Below are positions 8,747 through 18,400 of a DNA stretch of 64,000 nucleotides, one piece after another (the first letter of the stretch is position 1; every line of letters begins with the position of its first letter). A program made the translations under genes and the position numbers. Location of the stretch: assembly GCA_036307185.1 (NCBI GenBank), contig JAXJYC010000039.1, forward strand, positions 62,001 through 126,000. Direction: 5' to 3'. Below the pieces are notes generated by a model that did not search any database, had not been told where the DNA came from, and was given only the letters and a program-made list of their open reading frames with translations. The DNA is from SVEL01 sp017381055 (GTDB taxonomy: Bacteria; Bacillota; Clostridia; Lachnospirales; Lachnospiraceae).

Positions 8747-9640
8747 TTATCTATCAAGATATACCTTTAATCTCTCATAGCATTCCTTAGCATCCTCATA
8801 GCCAGCATTATATAAAGCTGTCATTTTGCCAGCATCCTTCTCTAATCTACCAATCTCAACCACTTTCTTCGGTCTTATAACAAATATTTTACCGGCTTGT
8901 TCAAGCTTTTCTATTCTTCTTATAGTTTTATTATAGATACTATGTCTTTTTTTCATAACCTCTACAAGCTTTGGATATGACTTGTATTTAAACTTTATAA
9001 TTGACATAAGCTTATTAGGTTTCTTTTTATATGACTTATCTCTTGTAAGTACAAGAACAACCTTTTTATTCCCATCTCTTATGGCTTTTACTACTGGAAT
9101 AGAATCCGCAACTCCACCATCTAGATACTCTTCACCTTCTATATGAACATTTTTCGATAAAAGAGGCAATGAACAACTAGCCCACACCTTATCCATCTCT
9201 ACCTCTTCATGCATATCCCCTACTTTAAGATATGCAGGCTCACCAGTCTTGCAATTAGTTGCTACCGCATAAAAATTTGCACCACAGTTTTTTATAGTGT
9301 CATAATCGAACGGTTCTAACTCATCTGGTATCATCTTCAATGAAAAATCTTTCCCAAAATAATTACCTTCCTTTAAAAGATTACTTAAAGATGCATATCT
9401 TTTATCATGCATATACTTTGTAAAAATTCTATAAGCTCGTCCTTTCTGCTTAGACAAATAGCTACAGCACTGAGTAGCACCAGCAGATACACCATAACAA
9501 TTTCTAAAATATATACCTTTATCTATAAAATAATCAAGTACGCCAGCTGTATATAAACCACGCATACCGCCACCTTCAAGAACAAGTCCAGCCTCGTACA
9601 TTGTATCTATTATTTCTGTATTATTTCCTGTATTTTCCAT
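8747..9640 (-). CDS. Patatin-like phospholipase family protein
   Basis: A 297-residue patatin-fold acyl hydrolase. The oxyanion motif LEGGGMRGLYTAG, the nucleophile elbow GVSAG and the catalytic Asp in LDGGVADSIPV form the expected Ser-Asp dyad. No signal peptide is seen, so it is probably cytoplasmic or membrane-associated. It resembles the bacterial YjjU-type group; the natural lipid is unknown. It is the first gene of a run into murE, asnB, the subtilase and eno, with its own promoter. Confidence 0.9.
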   Translation of the reverse strand: MENTGNNTEIIDTMYEAGLVLEGGGMRGLYTAGVLDYFIDKGIYFRNCYGVSAGATQCCSYLSKQKGRAYRIFTKYMHDKRYASLSNLLKEGNYFGKDFSLKMIPDELEPFDYDTIKNCGANFYAVATNCKTGEPAYLKVGDMHEEVEMDKVWASCSLPLLSKNVHIEGEEYLDGGVADSIPVVKAIRDGNKKVVLVLTRDKSYKKKPNKLMSIIKFKYKSYPKLVEVMKKRHSIYNKTIRRIEKLEQAGKIFVIRPKKVVEIGRLEKDAGKMTALYNAGYEDAKECYERLKVYLDR

Positions 9641-9682
9641 AAGTCATTCCTACCTTTTATCTATATTATTTACCCTCATTTC

Positions 9683-9711
9683 ATAATATCACAGATTAAT
9701 TCCTCCGTAAA
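9683..9711 (-). promoter_or_regulatory. Sigma-A promoter of the patatin-murE-asnB run
   Basis: On the minus strand TTTACG (9711-9706), a 17-bp spacer and TATTAT (9688-9683) lie about 40 bp upstream of the patatin start codon. Confidence 0.55.
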
Positions 9712-9724
9712 GAAATTATATAAA

Positions 9725-9757
9725 ACAAAAGAAGTTCTAGCATATACTAGAACTTCT
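9725..9757 (-). terminator. Terminator of malQ
   Basis: GAAGTTCTAG (9731-9740) and CTAGAACTTC (9747-9756) form a 10-bp stem followed on the minus strand by TTTTGTTTTA, 41 bp after the malQ stop. The plus strand also has a partial T run. Confidence 0.85.
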
Positions 9758-9796
9758 TTCGTTTAGTTTATAGGAAGTTATCAAAAAAATTTCTCA

Positions 9797-11320
9797 CTAC
9801 TTTGATGTTTCTTCTTCATCTTCTACAACTGGCTTGTTAACTGGATTATATCTACCATACATCTTAGCCATACCAGCCATCTTCTCAATGATTTCACTTG
9901 AGAGGGCACCCTTCTTCATTCTCCACTTCCAGTTAGAACCAACTGTTGAAGGTATATTGATTCTTGCCTCTGAACCAAGTCCTAAGTAATCCTGAACTGG
10001 GATGATACAATGATCTGCTACACTACCCATAGCCGCTGCTACCATAGCATCACAAACATCATCATCTTCCTTAATCTTAAGGTAATCCTTTGTGAACTGC
10101 TTACATCCCTTATCTAAAGACTCATACCAACCTACAACTGTGTCATTATCATGTGTACCTGTATATACTACACCGTTATTTACATAGTTATATGGAAGAT
10201 ATTCACTTTCAGAATCCTCAAAGAACGCGAACTGTAATACTTTCATACCAGGGAACTTAGTATCAGCTAATAACTGCTTTACAGTATCTGTGATATATCC
10301 TAAGTCTTCAGCGATGATATTCATCTCACCTAATGCTTCATTAAGTGCCTTGAATAAATCGAAGCCTGGACCCTGCTCCCACTTACCATTCTTAGCTGTT
10401 GGATCACCGAATGGAATAGCATAATACTCATCAAATCCTCTGAAGTGGTCAATACGAACCATATCATATAACTTGTTACAAGCAGCCATTCTATCCTTCC
10501 ACCACTTATAACCTGTCTTCTTATGATAATCCCACTTATATAATGGGTTACCCCAAAGCTGTCCATCCTCACTAAATGCATCTGGTGGACATCCTGCTAC
10601 CTTAATAGGCTTAAGATCCTTATCTAATACGAATAACTCTGGATTTGTCCAAACATCTGCGCTATCGTAAGCAACATAGATTGGAATATCTCCAACGATT
10701 TCGATACCATTATCATTAGCATATTTTCTAAGAGCTTCCCACTGCTTAAAGAACTCATACTGAATAAAGCAATATAAGTCGATTGTCTCCTTGTACTCCT
10801 TAAGACACTTCTCTACTGCAGCTGGCTTTCTAAGTCTAATATCCTCGTCCCACTCAATAAAGCTCTTGCCATCGTTAGCTGCCTTAACAGCCATAAATAA
10901 AGCATAATCAACAAGCCATGCTTCATTCTCCTTAAGGAACTTCTTGTAATCAGCATCCTTTGCAATATTACTATTCTCGAATGCCTTCTTTAATATAGCG
11001 TATCTACCGTTATATACACGCTCATAATCTACATACTCTGGATGACCTTCCATCTCAGCTGCTCTACAATCTTCCTCTGTTATGTATCCCTTCTTAACAA
11101 ACTCCTTAAGCGATACAAAGTATGGATTACCAGCAAATGTTGAGAATGACTGGTATGGTGAATCACCATAGCTTGTATGACCAAATGGAAGAACCTGCCA
11201 ATACTTCTGGCCTGCCTCCTTTAATGCGTCTATAAATGCATAAGCTTCTTCATCAAAACATCCAATTCCGAACTCTGATGGGAGGCTTGATACTGGTAAT
11301 AAAACACCGCATGTTCTCAT
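9797..11320 (-). CDS. malQ: 4-alpha-glucanotransferase (amylomaltase, GH77)
   Basis: Cytosolic disproportionating enzyme that transfers maltodextrin units. It starts RTCGVLLPVSSLPSEFGIGCF and shows the GH77 regions WQVLPFGHTSYGDSPYQS, GDIPIYVAYDSADVW, the nucleophile Asp in MVRIDHFRGFDEYYAIP, the acid/base Glu in NIIAEDLGYIT and the late GTHDNDTVVGWY. Length 507 is usual. It is monocistronic: its own extended -10 promoter and terminator flank it. It probably works with the pullulanase and CBM protein at 30993-35765 in starch use. Confidence 0.97.
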   Translation of the reverse strand: MRTCGVLLPVSSLPSEFGIGCFDEEAYAFIDALKEAGQKYWQVLPFGHTSYGDSPYQSFSTFAGNPYFVSLKEFVKKGYITEEDCRAAEMEGHPEYVDYERVYNGRYAILKKAFENSNIAKDADYKKFLKENEAWLVDYALFMAVKAANDGKSFIEWDEDIRLRKPAAVEKCLKEYKETIDLYCFIQYEFFKQWEALRKYANDNGIEIVGDIPIYVAYDSADVWTNPELFVLDKDLKPIKVAGCPPDAFSEDGQLWGNPLYKWDYHKKTGYKWWKDRMAACNKLYDMVRIDHFRGFDEYYAIPFGDPTAKNGKWEQGPGFDLFKALNEALGEMNIIAEDLGYITDTVKQLLADTKFPGMKVLQFAFFEDSESEYLPYNYVNNGVVYTGTHDNDTVVGWYESLDKGCKQFTKDYLKIKEDDDVCDAMVAAAMGSVADHCIIPVQDYLGLGSEARINIPSTVGSNWKWRMKKGALSSEIIEKMAGMAKMYGRYNPVNKPVVEDEEETSK

Positions 11321-11409
11321 AATCGATTCCTCTTTCTTTTCTTTATATTATTTTTATAATTTGACTCAAAGCAATACCAAAAAAAAGGTTGCCCTTTACA
11401 ATTAAACAA

Positions 11410-11438
11410 ATTGTACCACATTTTTTTTAAATATTCAA
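11410..11438 (-). promoter_or_regulatory. Sigma-A promoter of malQ
   Basis: On the minus strand TTGAAT (11438-11433), a 17-bp spacer and TACAAT (11415-11410) preceded by TGG as an extended -10. It is divergent from the GH25 promoter about 60 bp away. Confidence 0.65.
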
Positions 11439-11494
11439 CACTTACATACCATTGTCGGAAAATATTTTTTTATGGAAAATAATCCCTATATTTG

Positions 11495-11523
11495 TTGAAA
11501 TTACAAGCTTTACATCGTATAAT
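11495..11523 (+). promoter_or_regulatory. Sigma-A promoter of the GH25 gene
   Basis: TTGAAA (11495-11500), a 17-bp spacer and a perfect TATAAT (11518-11523), 33 bp before the start codon. Confidence 0.8.
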
Positions 11524-11556
11524 ATTATCACATTATTTTAGAACTGAGGTAAAAAA

Positions 11557-13422
11557 ATGAAATTTATTAATTTTCTACTTAAAATGAAGAGTAGCATTGT
11601 TTCCTTCTATACAGCAGGAACAACTGCTTCCTATGTAGCCATAGGCGCTTCAGTAGTTACAGGTTTAGCTGCTACAACAGTTGGTTCTATAGCACTTATC
11701 TCTGTTATTACAAAAGAGCCTGAACCTACTACAGTACCTACTACTGAGTATGTTTCTACTACGGAAGAAGAGACTACTATGGTTACTACTGAAAATACTA
11801 CGACGGAGACAACTACCGAAGAAACCACTGAAGAGACAACTACCGAGGAAACCACTACTCCACCTCCAACAATCGCTGTTGAGGATATGGATATTGGTAG
11901 TGCTGAGGAAGAGGCTACTGCGGAAACTCAAAAGAAACAACCAGTCTACGAGGAACCAACTACTAAGCCAGCTGAGAAACCAACTGAAGCTCCAGTAAGC
12001 GAATACGCTTGTGTAGTTAAAGGAATCGATATTTCAAAATGGAATTCTCAAGGTAAAAAACCTATTGATTGGACAAAAGTAAAAAACTCTGGTGTAAAAT
12101 TTGTAATTATTCGTGCAGGCTATAGAGGCCAAACAACTCCTCAAATGTACGAAGACCCTTACTTTAAAGAACATATTGAAGGCGCTTTATCAGCCGGTCT
12201 ACAGGTAGGAGTTTATTTCTACTCACAGGCCATCACAGAACAGGAAGCCTTAGAGGAAGCTTCATATCTTTTGTCACTTATTAAAGGCTATAAGCTTACA
12301 TACCCAGTTTGCTTTGACTGGGAACCAGTTGAAGGTAGCCGTGCAAAAAATGCGAATCTTAAACCCGAGCAAGCAAGCGCTGTAGCTAGAAAGTTCCTCT
12401 CAACAATGGAGAGCTATGGCTACGAGGCAATGCTTTATACTTATCACAGTGCTATAAAGAACTATTTTAATACAAATATAGTAAATGAATACAAAGTATG
12501 GATGGCATGGTATTTCAACGCCTACAAAACCGGACGCGAATACGCTGTAGGTGATCCTTTACCAGATACAACCTATCCATACCAAATGTGGCAGTACACC
12601 TCGGACGGAACTGTTCCAGGTATCGAAGGCAGAGTAGATATGAATGTTTCCTTCTTCTCATATACTGGAAGTGGAGTACCTACATCAGCTATTGTGCTAA
12701 ATATCCCATCTACCTCTTATACTATCAATAAGGGCGGTAAGGTTGATTATAAAAAAGGAATAAAGGCTTACAATACAGCCGGAATGGATGTATCTTCATC
12801 AGTTACTACAACCATTAAAAACTCTAGTGGTACAGTAGTTAGCGAAAGTAAAGCATTCAGTACTCCTGGAAAATATACTATAACCTATACACTAAAAGAT
12901 TTTACTGGTGCAACAAAGACAGCTACTGCATCTCTTACTGTAAGAGATAACCCTAAGTTCACCTTTGGAAATAGTACTTTAACCTTTGATAGACAAAGTA
13001 CTACTTATACAGCTATCGTAGATGCTATAAAAAATAATGTTACATCAATAAAAGATTACGAAGGAAAAGCAATAACAATAGACAAGGTTACAATCACTGG
13101 TTTAGATGCTTTCTACAGCAAAGAGGAAGACACTACTACTCAACCAGAGACTGAGAGTACTTCTCCAGATCAAGAGACCACGGTTACACCTGGAGAAGAA
13201 ACCACTGGAGGCGAAGAAACCACTGGAGGCGAAGATTCTACTGATGAATCAACGGAAGAATCAACAGATGAGTCAACAAGTGAAACCGTTAAACCAGAAC
13301 CTCCAACATATATTAACGGACTTAAATTAGGCACGTACACTATTACTTATACAGTAAAGGATACCAAGGGTGCAGCTTCTACAGCAACCATTACATTAAT
13401 CCTTAAAGATAACGAGCCGTAA
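11557..13422 (+). CDS. Membrane-anchored GH25 lysozyme-like protein with Thr/Glu linkers
   Basis: A 621-residue exported protein. A hydrophobic segment at about residues 25-52 acts as signal or anchor, followed by a Thr/Glu-rich low-complexity linker (about 55-148). The GH25 muramidase domain (about 153-345) has the catalytic Asp in VKGIDISKWN and the acidic pair in VCFDWEPVEG (Asp254, Glu256). The C-terminal part is beta-rich and Ig/bacterial-surface-like, interrupted by a second Thr/Glu linker (about 525-580). It likely cuts peptidoglycan in wall remodelling. The ribosome-binding site is GAGGT. It is monocistronic, with a strong promoter and terminator. Confidence 0.92.
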   Translation: MKFINFLLKMKSSIVSFYTAGTTASYVAIGASVVTGLAATTVGSIALISVITKEPEPTTVPTTEYVSTTEEETTMVTTENTTTETTTEETTEETTTEETTTPPPTIAVEDMDIGSAEEEATAETQKKQPVYEEPTTKPAEKPTEAPVSEYACVVKGIDISKWNSQGKKPIDWTKVKNSGVKFVIIRAGYRGQTTPQMYEDPYFKEHIEGALSAGLQVGVYFYSQAITEQEALEEASYLLSLIKGYKLTYPVCFDWEPVEGSRAKNANLKPEQASAVARKFLSTMESYGYEAMLYTYHSAIKNYFNTNIVNEYKVWMAWYFNAYKTGREYAVGDPLPDTTYPYQMWQYTSDGTVPGIEGRVDMNVSFFSYTGSGVPTSAIVLNIPSTSYTINKGGKVDYKKGIKAYNTAGMDVSSSVTTTIKNSSGTVVSESKAFSTPGKYTITYTLKDFTGATKTATASLTVRDNPKFTFGNSTLTFDRQSTTYTAIVDAIKNNVTSIKDYEGKAITIDKVTITGLDAFYSKEEDTTTQPETESTSPDQETTVTPGEETTGGEETTGGEDSTDESTEESTDESTSETVKPEPPTYINGLKLGTYTITYTVKDTKGAASTATITLILKDNEP

Positions 13423-13428
13423 ATAATC

Positions 13429-13466
13429 AAACCCCATTTTCTAAACTAGAAAATGGGGTTTTTAAA
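13429..13466 (+). terminator. Bidirectional terminator between the GH25 gene and sufB
   Basis: AACCCCATTTTCTA and its complement TAGAAAATGGGGTT form a long stem followed by a T run; the A run on the left side lets it serve the convergent sufB gene as well. Confidence 0.9.
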
Positions 13467-13475
13467 TCTCTATAA

Positions 13476-14393
13476 TTATTTTAAGAAGCCGTTTACAATC
13501 TGTTCTTCTGCTTCTGCTTCTGTAAGACCTAATGTCATAAGCTTAATAATCTGCTCTCCAGCAATCTTACCGATAGCAGCTTCATGTATAAGCTGTGCAT
13601 CTAAATTATTGGCTGTAATCTCTGGTATAGCACTAATCTTAGCGTTATCCATAATAATCGCATCACACTCTGAATGACCTGCACACTTGTTATTACCATT
13701 TATCTTAGCAAGGAAAATCTGATTAGACTCATCCTTAGCAACTGCTCTAGAGATAATATTGGCACTTGAATCTTCACCATCAAGCTCTACCTCGAAAGAA
13801 GTCTTGGCATACTGGCTACCATGTGTAACAAGCTTCTCGATAACCTTGATAGATGCTCTGTCAGCAAGACGAGCTGTAGTTATTCTATCAGTAGAATCTA
13901 CGCCCTTAATCTGAACTGTCTCCATCTCCATATAGCTATCTTCATCGATTTCAATAACTGTATGAGGGTTCATAATTCTCTCACCAGTACCTTCACCCTG
14001 GCCATAATGCTTTTCTACATACTTTACCTTAGAATTCTTACCGATAAAGAAGCTATGAATTCCATCATGCTGAGACTTCTTATCGCCGCCATTGTGAATA
14101 CCACAACCAGCCACGATAGTTACATCACAATCATCACCAATATGGAAATCATTGTAAACCATCTCTTCGATACCACTCTGACTAAGAACAACAGGTATAT
14201 GTACGCTTTCATTCTTTGTTCCAGGCTTAATAATAATATCGATTCCCTGCTTATCTTCCTTAGTAACAATATCTATATTAGCTGTTGTATTTCTACCTGC
14301 CATAGCACCATTGGCACGAATATTATAAGCGCCAGCTGGAACCTCATGGAGGTCAGCAATCTCTTCTAAAAGTGTCTTCTGAATCTGATCCAT
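13476..14393 (-). CDS. SufB/SufD-family Fe-S scaffold protein (short form)
   Basis: A 305-residue SufB/SufD-type beta-helix protein, much shorter than classic SufB (about 470). The core is present: AGCGIHNGGDKKSQHDGIHSF, the KYVEKHYG segment and the C-terminal IHEAAIGKIAGEQIIKLMTLGL. It builds or delivers Fe-S clusters with the SufC ATPase. It lies 12 bp after sufC and no SufS, SufU, SufD or SufE gene accompanies it. Such two-gene sets match the minimal SUF-like (SmsCB-type) systems described in archaea and anaerobes. That equivalence is inference from length and context. Confidence 0.9.
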   Translation of the reverse strand: MDQIQKTLLEEIADLHEVPAGAYNIRANGAMAGRNTTANIDIVTKEDKQGIDIIIKPGTKNESVHIPVVLSQSGIEEMVYNDFHIGDDCDVTIVAGCGIHNGGDKKSQHDGIHSFFIGKNSKVKYVEKHYGQGEGTGERIMNPHTVIEIDEDSYMEMETVQIKGVDSTDRITTARLADRASIKVIEKLVTHGSQYAKTSFEVELDGEDSSANIISRAVAKDESNQIFLAKINGNNKCAGHSECDAIIMDNAKISAIPEITANNLDAQLIHEAAIGKIAGEQIIKLMTLGLTEAEAEEQIVNGFLK

Positions 14394-14405
14394 ACTGTTG
14401 TCCTC

Positions 14406-15128
14406 CTAATCCTTATAATACTTGCAGCCCTCTAAGGTATTTCCTTCAAGCACCTGAGGAAGAATAACATCCTTAGGTCCCTTATCCTTAACCTGACCTG
14501 CAGCTACAACTATGATTTCATCAGCAATATTTAAAATTCTCTCCTGATGAGAAATAATGATAATTGTCTTTTCCTTCTCATGCATCTTCTCAAAAACTTT
14601 AATAAGATTCTTAAAGCTCCAAAGATCAATACCTGCCTCTGGCTCATCAAATACTGAAAGCTCTGTATTTCTAGCAATAATAGTAGCAATCTCAATTCGT
14701 TTGAGCTCACCACCAGAAAGGCTTGAATCTACTTCTCTATTGATATAATCTCTAGCACATAAACCAACCTCTGAAAGGAACTCACAAGCTCCTGATACCG
14801 AAATTCCATCACCAGCTGCAAGCTTTATCAAATCTTTTACTCTGATACCCTTGAAACGAACTGGCTGCTGGAAAGCATAGCTCATACCAAGCTTAGCTCT
14901 TTCAGTGATACTCATATTTGTAATATCCTGTCCATTAAACAATATAGTACCTGATGTTGGTTTTTCAATACCTACGATAATCTTAGCTAAAGTAGATTTA
15001 CCACCACCGTTAGGTCCAGTAATTGCCACAAACTTTTTATCATCTATAGTAAGACTAACATCTTTTAAAATGTCTTTTATTACACCATTTTCTTCTACTG
15101 AAAAGGAGATATTCTTTAACTCTAACAT
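14406..15128 (-). CDS. sufC: SufC-type ABC ATPase of an Fe-S assembly system
   Basis: A 240-residue cytosolic ABC ATPase with Walker A ITGPNGGGKSTLAKI, Q-loop FQQPVRFKGI, the SufC-like signature SLSGGELKRIEIA, Walker B ELSVFDEPEAGIDLWS and the switch histidine in IIIISHQERIL. These match SufC, not transporter ATPases. It partners the short SufB/SufD protein encoded directly downstream. A perfect AAGGAGG ribosome-binding site and a sigma-A promoter precede it. Confidence 0.93.
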   Translation of the reverse strand: MLELKNISFSVEENGVIKDILKDVSLTIDDKKFVAITGPNGGGKSTLAKIIVGIEKPTSGTILFNGQDITNMSITERAKLGMSYAFQQPVRFKGIRVKDLIKLAAGDGISVSGACEFLSEVGLCARDYINREVDSSLSGGELKRIEIATIIARNTELSVFDEPEAGIDLWSFKNLIKVFEKMHEKEKTIIIISHQERILNIADEIIVVAAGQVKDKGPKDVILPQVLEGNTLEGCKYYKD

Positions 15129-15164
15129 ATTTTTCCTCCTTAGATTCTCTTATTTAACGCCCAT

Positions 15165-15193
15165 ATTATAACAGAGCTTTTAATACTTTGCAA
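15165..15193 (-). promoter_or_regulatory. Sigma-A promoter of sufCB
   Basis: On the minus strand TTGCAA (15193-15188), a 17-bp spacer and a perfect TATAAT (15170-15165) with extended TG. The -35 overlaps the 3' end of the upstream spore-protein gene. Confidence 0.75.
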
Positions 15194-15380
15194 TATTATT
15201 AAGCTCCTTCTTTCTTTTAGTTACGAGGCCACCTATCTTGCCAGTTTCCTTAGCAGTCAATGACTTCCATCCATTTTCCATAACCCTATCTAAAAGCCCT
15301 AATTCAGTAGCTATTTCATACTTCAGTTGCTCTTCTGGCTTAATCTTTGAAAGGTCTATTTTTTTATTTTTCCCTCCCAT
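15180..15380 (-). CDS. Alpha/beta-type small acid-soluble spore protein
   Basis: A 66-residue basic protein with the SASP core: KYEIATELGLLD, a Gly-Trp, LTAKETGKIGG (GPR-protease site region) and LVTKRKKEL. These proteins coat and protect DNA in dormant spores and are degraded at germination. A strong GGGAGGG ribosome-binding site lies just upstream of the ATG. It sits between the addA terminator and the sufC promoter, so it should have its own forespore promoter in the short gap; I could not make out a convincing sigma-G site. Its presence suggests a sporulation-capable lineage. Confidence 0.88.
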   Translation of the reverse strand: MGGKNKKIDLSKIKPEEQLKYEIATELGLLDRVMENGWKSLTAKETGKIGGLVTKRKKELNNIAKY

Positions 15381-15398
15381 ATTTCCCTCCCGATTATG

Positions 15399-15434
15399 AT
15401 AAAAAAACTAGGGATGTGTTTTACGTCCCTAGTT
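15399..15434 (-). terminator. Terminator of addBA
   Basis: AACTAGGGA (15406-15414) and TCCCTAGTT (15426-15434) form a 9-bp stem followed on the minus strand by seven Ts, 42 bp after the addA stop. Confidence 0.9.
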
Positions 15435-15475
15435 CATTTTATCCTATATATATTTATTTATACATATTCCATTAC

Positions 15476-18400
15476 TTAAAGTATAAGTTCACTGTCAAAC
15501 TTTGTAGAATAAATTACCAATTCCTTAATCTGCTTACCTGTAATCTTTGAAAGCGCCTGCCCATAATACTCAAGCTGACTTCTATATCTAGCATCTAAGT
15601 CCTTGATATTCTTAACACTGTCCGTTTTATAGTCAACAACAACTATCTTATCATCCTCTATAAACCAAGCATCGATAATACCCTGAACCACTACTAGCTC
15701 CTGACTCTTATATTCCTCCGAATTAATTACACAGGCGGGCACACCCATTACAAATGGTTTTTCTCTGTATAACCTACCCTCTTTATGAGCATTTTTCATG
15801 CGTAGACCAAGATTAGAATTAGCAAAACTATAAAGCTTTGTACAATTTATAAGACTAATATCTTCCTCACTCATAAGACCCTTGCTTACTATGTTATCAA
15901 GCATACTCTTAATGTCTGATTCATCAGCAATATCCAAATCATAATCGAATAGCTCAAGGGCTCTATGATATGCAGTACCTCTTTTTGCTCCATTTTCAGA
16001 AGAAATCATCTCCTCAGTATTTTTCTTTTCATACTGCACCTTTTCTACAAGGCCTTCCTCCTCAAATTCAAGCTTCATAAACATATGCTTAATATCAGAA
16101 ATACTCATCTTAGAACGAAGATTACACTCCTCATTATACATATACTCATACGCAAATATATCTTCAATTTGCTTTCGTATATCTCCATTATATACCTTAT
16201 CAGTATCCCAATTTAACAATGCATTCTTATAACTATCAGTTGATGCTACCTGTACCATCTTATTGTATACAATAGATGTTGGTGATATTTGTTTAAACTC
16301 ATATAGCTCCTCATCAATACATCGAATTATAGACATTATTATCCAATCCATATAAGAACTTGCACCACTTATAAGACTAGAGGACAGCTCTACTCCACTG
16401 ACACCTTCTAAATGCTCATATTTTTCCAACTTGCTAGTAACATTTCCAACACCTGTAAGAATGAGTTTTTCTCTAGCTCTTGTAAGAGCAACATATAAAA
16501 CTCTAAGCTCTTCAGCCATATTTTCTAGCTTAATCTGATTGCCTATTATCTCCTTAAGAAGTGTCTTATATCTTACACGCTTATCAACGTCTATTTTATT
16601 AATACCTATACCCATTGTATGATGAATAACTAACTTCTTTGACACATCCTGCATATTCATTTTTTTGCCCATACCAGCTACAAACACAACTGGATATTCT
16701 AGACCTTTACTCTTATGAATAGTCATAAGTTTTACAGAATCATCATTCTCATTTGTAAGATTAGCTTCACCCTGTTCTACCTTGTACTGCTTTAATTTCT
16801 CAATATAACGAACAAAGTTAAAGAGTCCACTATATGGTCCATCCTCATAAGCCTTTGCCTTTTCTAAAAGCATCTCCACATTAGCCATTCTTTTTTTGCC
16901 AACACTTGTTGCCGAGATAAACTGTCTAAAATAAGTATCCTCTATAATATGACAAATCAAATCATATATAGATGTATAAGACACCATAGCGCGGTAACTC
17001 TTAAGCTTCTCCTTTATATCTAAAATAATGCTACCATATATACCATTATAATTAGCAAACGCCTCATAAAAGCTACCCTGTCCTCCGATTCTTATATCAG
17101 ATAACATATTTTCCGACAATCCAAATATATTTCTAAGAACACTTGCCAACTTAATATCCTGTCTAGGATTGTCAATGACTGAGAGCATATCAAGAATAGC
17201 TCCTATCTCAAAAGTATCAAAATAACCATCTCTAAGACTTGTGGTCACTGTAATTCCTTTTGACATAAGCACCTGAGTATACACTTCCGCGTATCTTGCA
17301 GTGCTTCTTAAAAGTATGGCAATATCAGACATAGATATAGGACGCATTCCCTTAACTTCCTTATCAAAGACCATCATAGGTGGTTGGCCATTCTTACCAT
17401 TAACAAGCTCTAGAATTCTGTCAGCTGTCATCGCAGCCTCAAGCTCTATTTTATCAAAAGCTTCTTCCTCTAAGCTATCGTCATCGTCTTTATCTTCTCC
17501 TGTATCCACAAAGAGAATCTCTGTTTTATACGAAGCTTCATCACCTGGTTCATAAGGAAACTTTGGATATAACATATTTTCCTCATCATAAGTTATACCT
17601 CCTAGCTCCTTTACCATAATCTGCTTAAATATCATATTGGCGAAATCAAGCACCTGATATCTGCTTCTAAAGTTACTAGATAATATTATCTTTCCATTAC
17701 CATCAGGAAGCTCAGTATCATCCTTATCCATAGTAGTATATGTCTCATATTTTCCAAGGAAAAGCTCTGGTCTAGCCAATCTAAACTTATAGATACTCTG
17801 CTTAACATCTCCTACCATAAATACGTTAGATGCATCCACGCCACGTCCTGCCACTGCATTTAAGATAATCTCCTGAACAAGGTTACTATCCTGATACTCA
17901 TCTATCATAATCTCGTAAAAATCCTTAGATAAAGCTAGAGCTGTTTCTGTGGGAACAAATCTACCTTCTTCATCCTCAGAAACAAGTATCTCCAATGCAT
18001 AATGCTCAAGGTCACTAAAGTCTACTAAGTCCTTATCTGCTTTTATTCTTTTATATTCCTTAGCAAATCTCAAAACTAAATCAACCAATGTCTGAACTAC
18101 CGCAAAACTGCCTGTCACATCTGAAACCATATCCTCGTATGATCTACTAAAATACTTACTAGAAAGCTTTCTTATAGTCTTCTTGTAGCTCTCTCGTAAA
18201 TTGGCAATTCTCTTTTTGACAAGTTCATCCTCAGCTGAGAGACCTCTCATAATAGGCATTCTGGCAAAATCCATAGCTTTTACCTGCTTACCGATTTCAT
18301 CGTATCCCTCTGCCTCTAGCATCTTACTGACGCATTCATATTCACTATTTAATAAGCTCTCATATTTATCAAACAACTGTGTACGACTAAGGTCTAGAGC

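Noticed and set aside
11631..11998. Long antisense and frame-shifted ORFs across the Thr/Glu linker of the GH25 protein
   Set aside because: They are by-products of the repetitive ACT/GAA codons; they lack ribosome-binding sites and give Val/Ser or Arg/Leu low-complexity text.
13821..14369. 182-residue plus-strand ORF opposite sufB
   Set aside because: It lies wholly within a clearly recognised gene on the other strand, has no ribosome-binding site and shows no domain.
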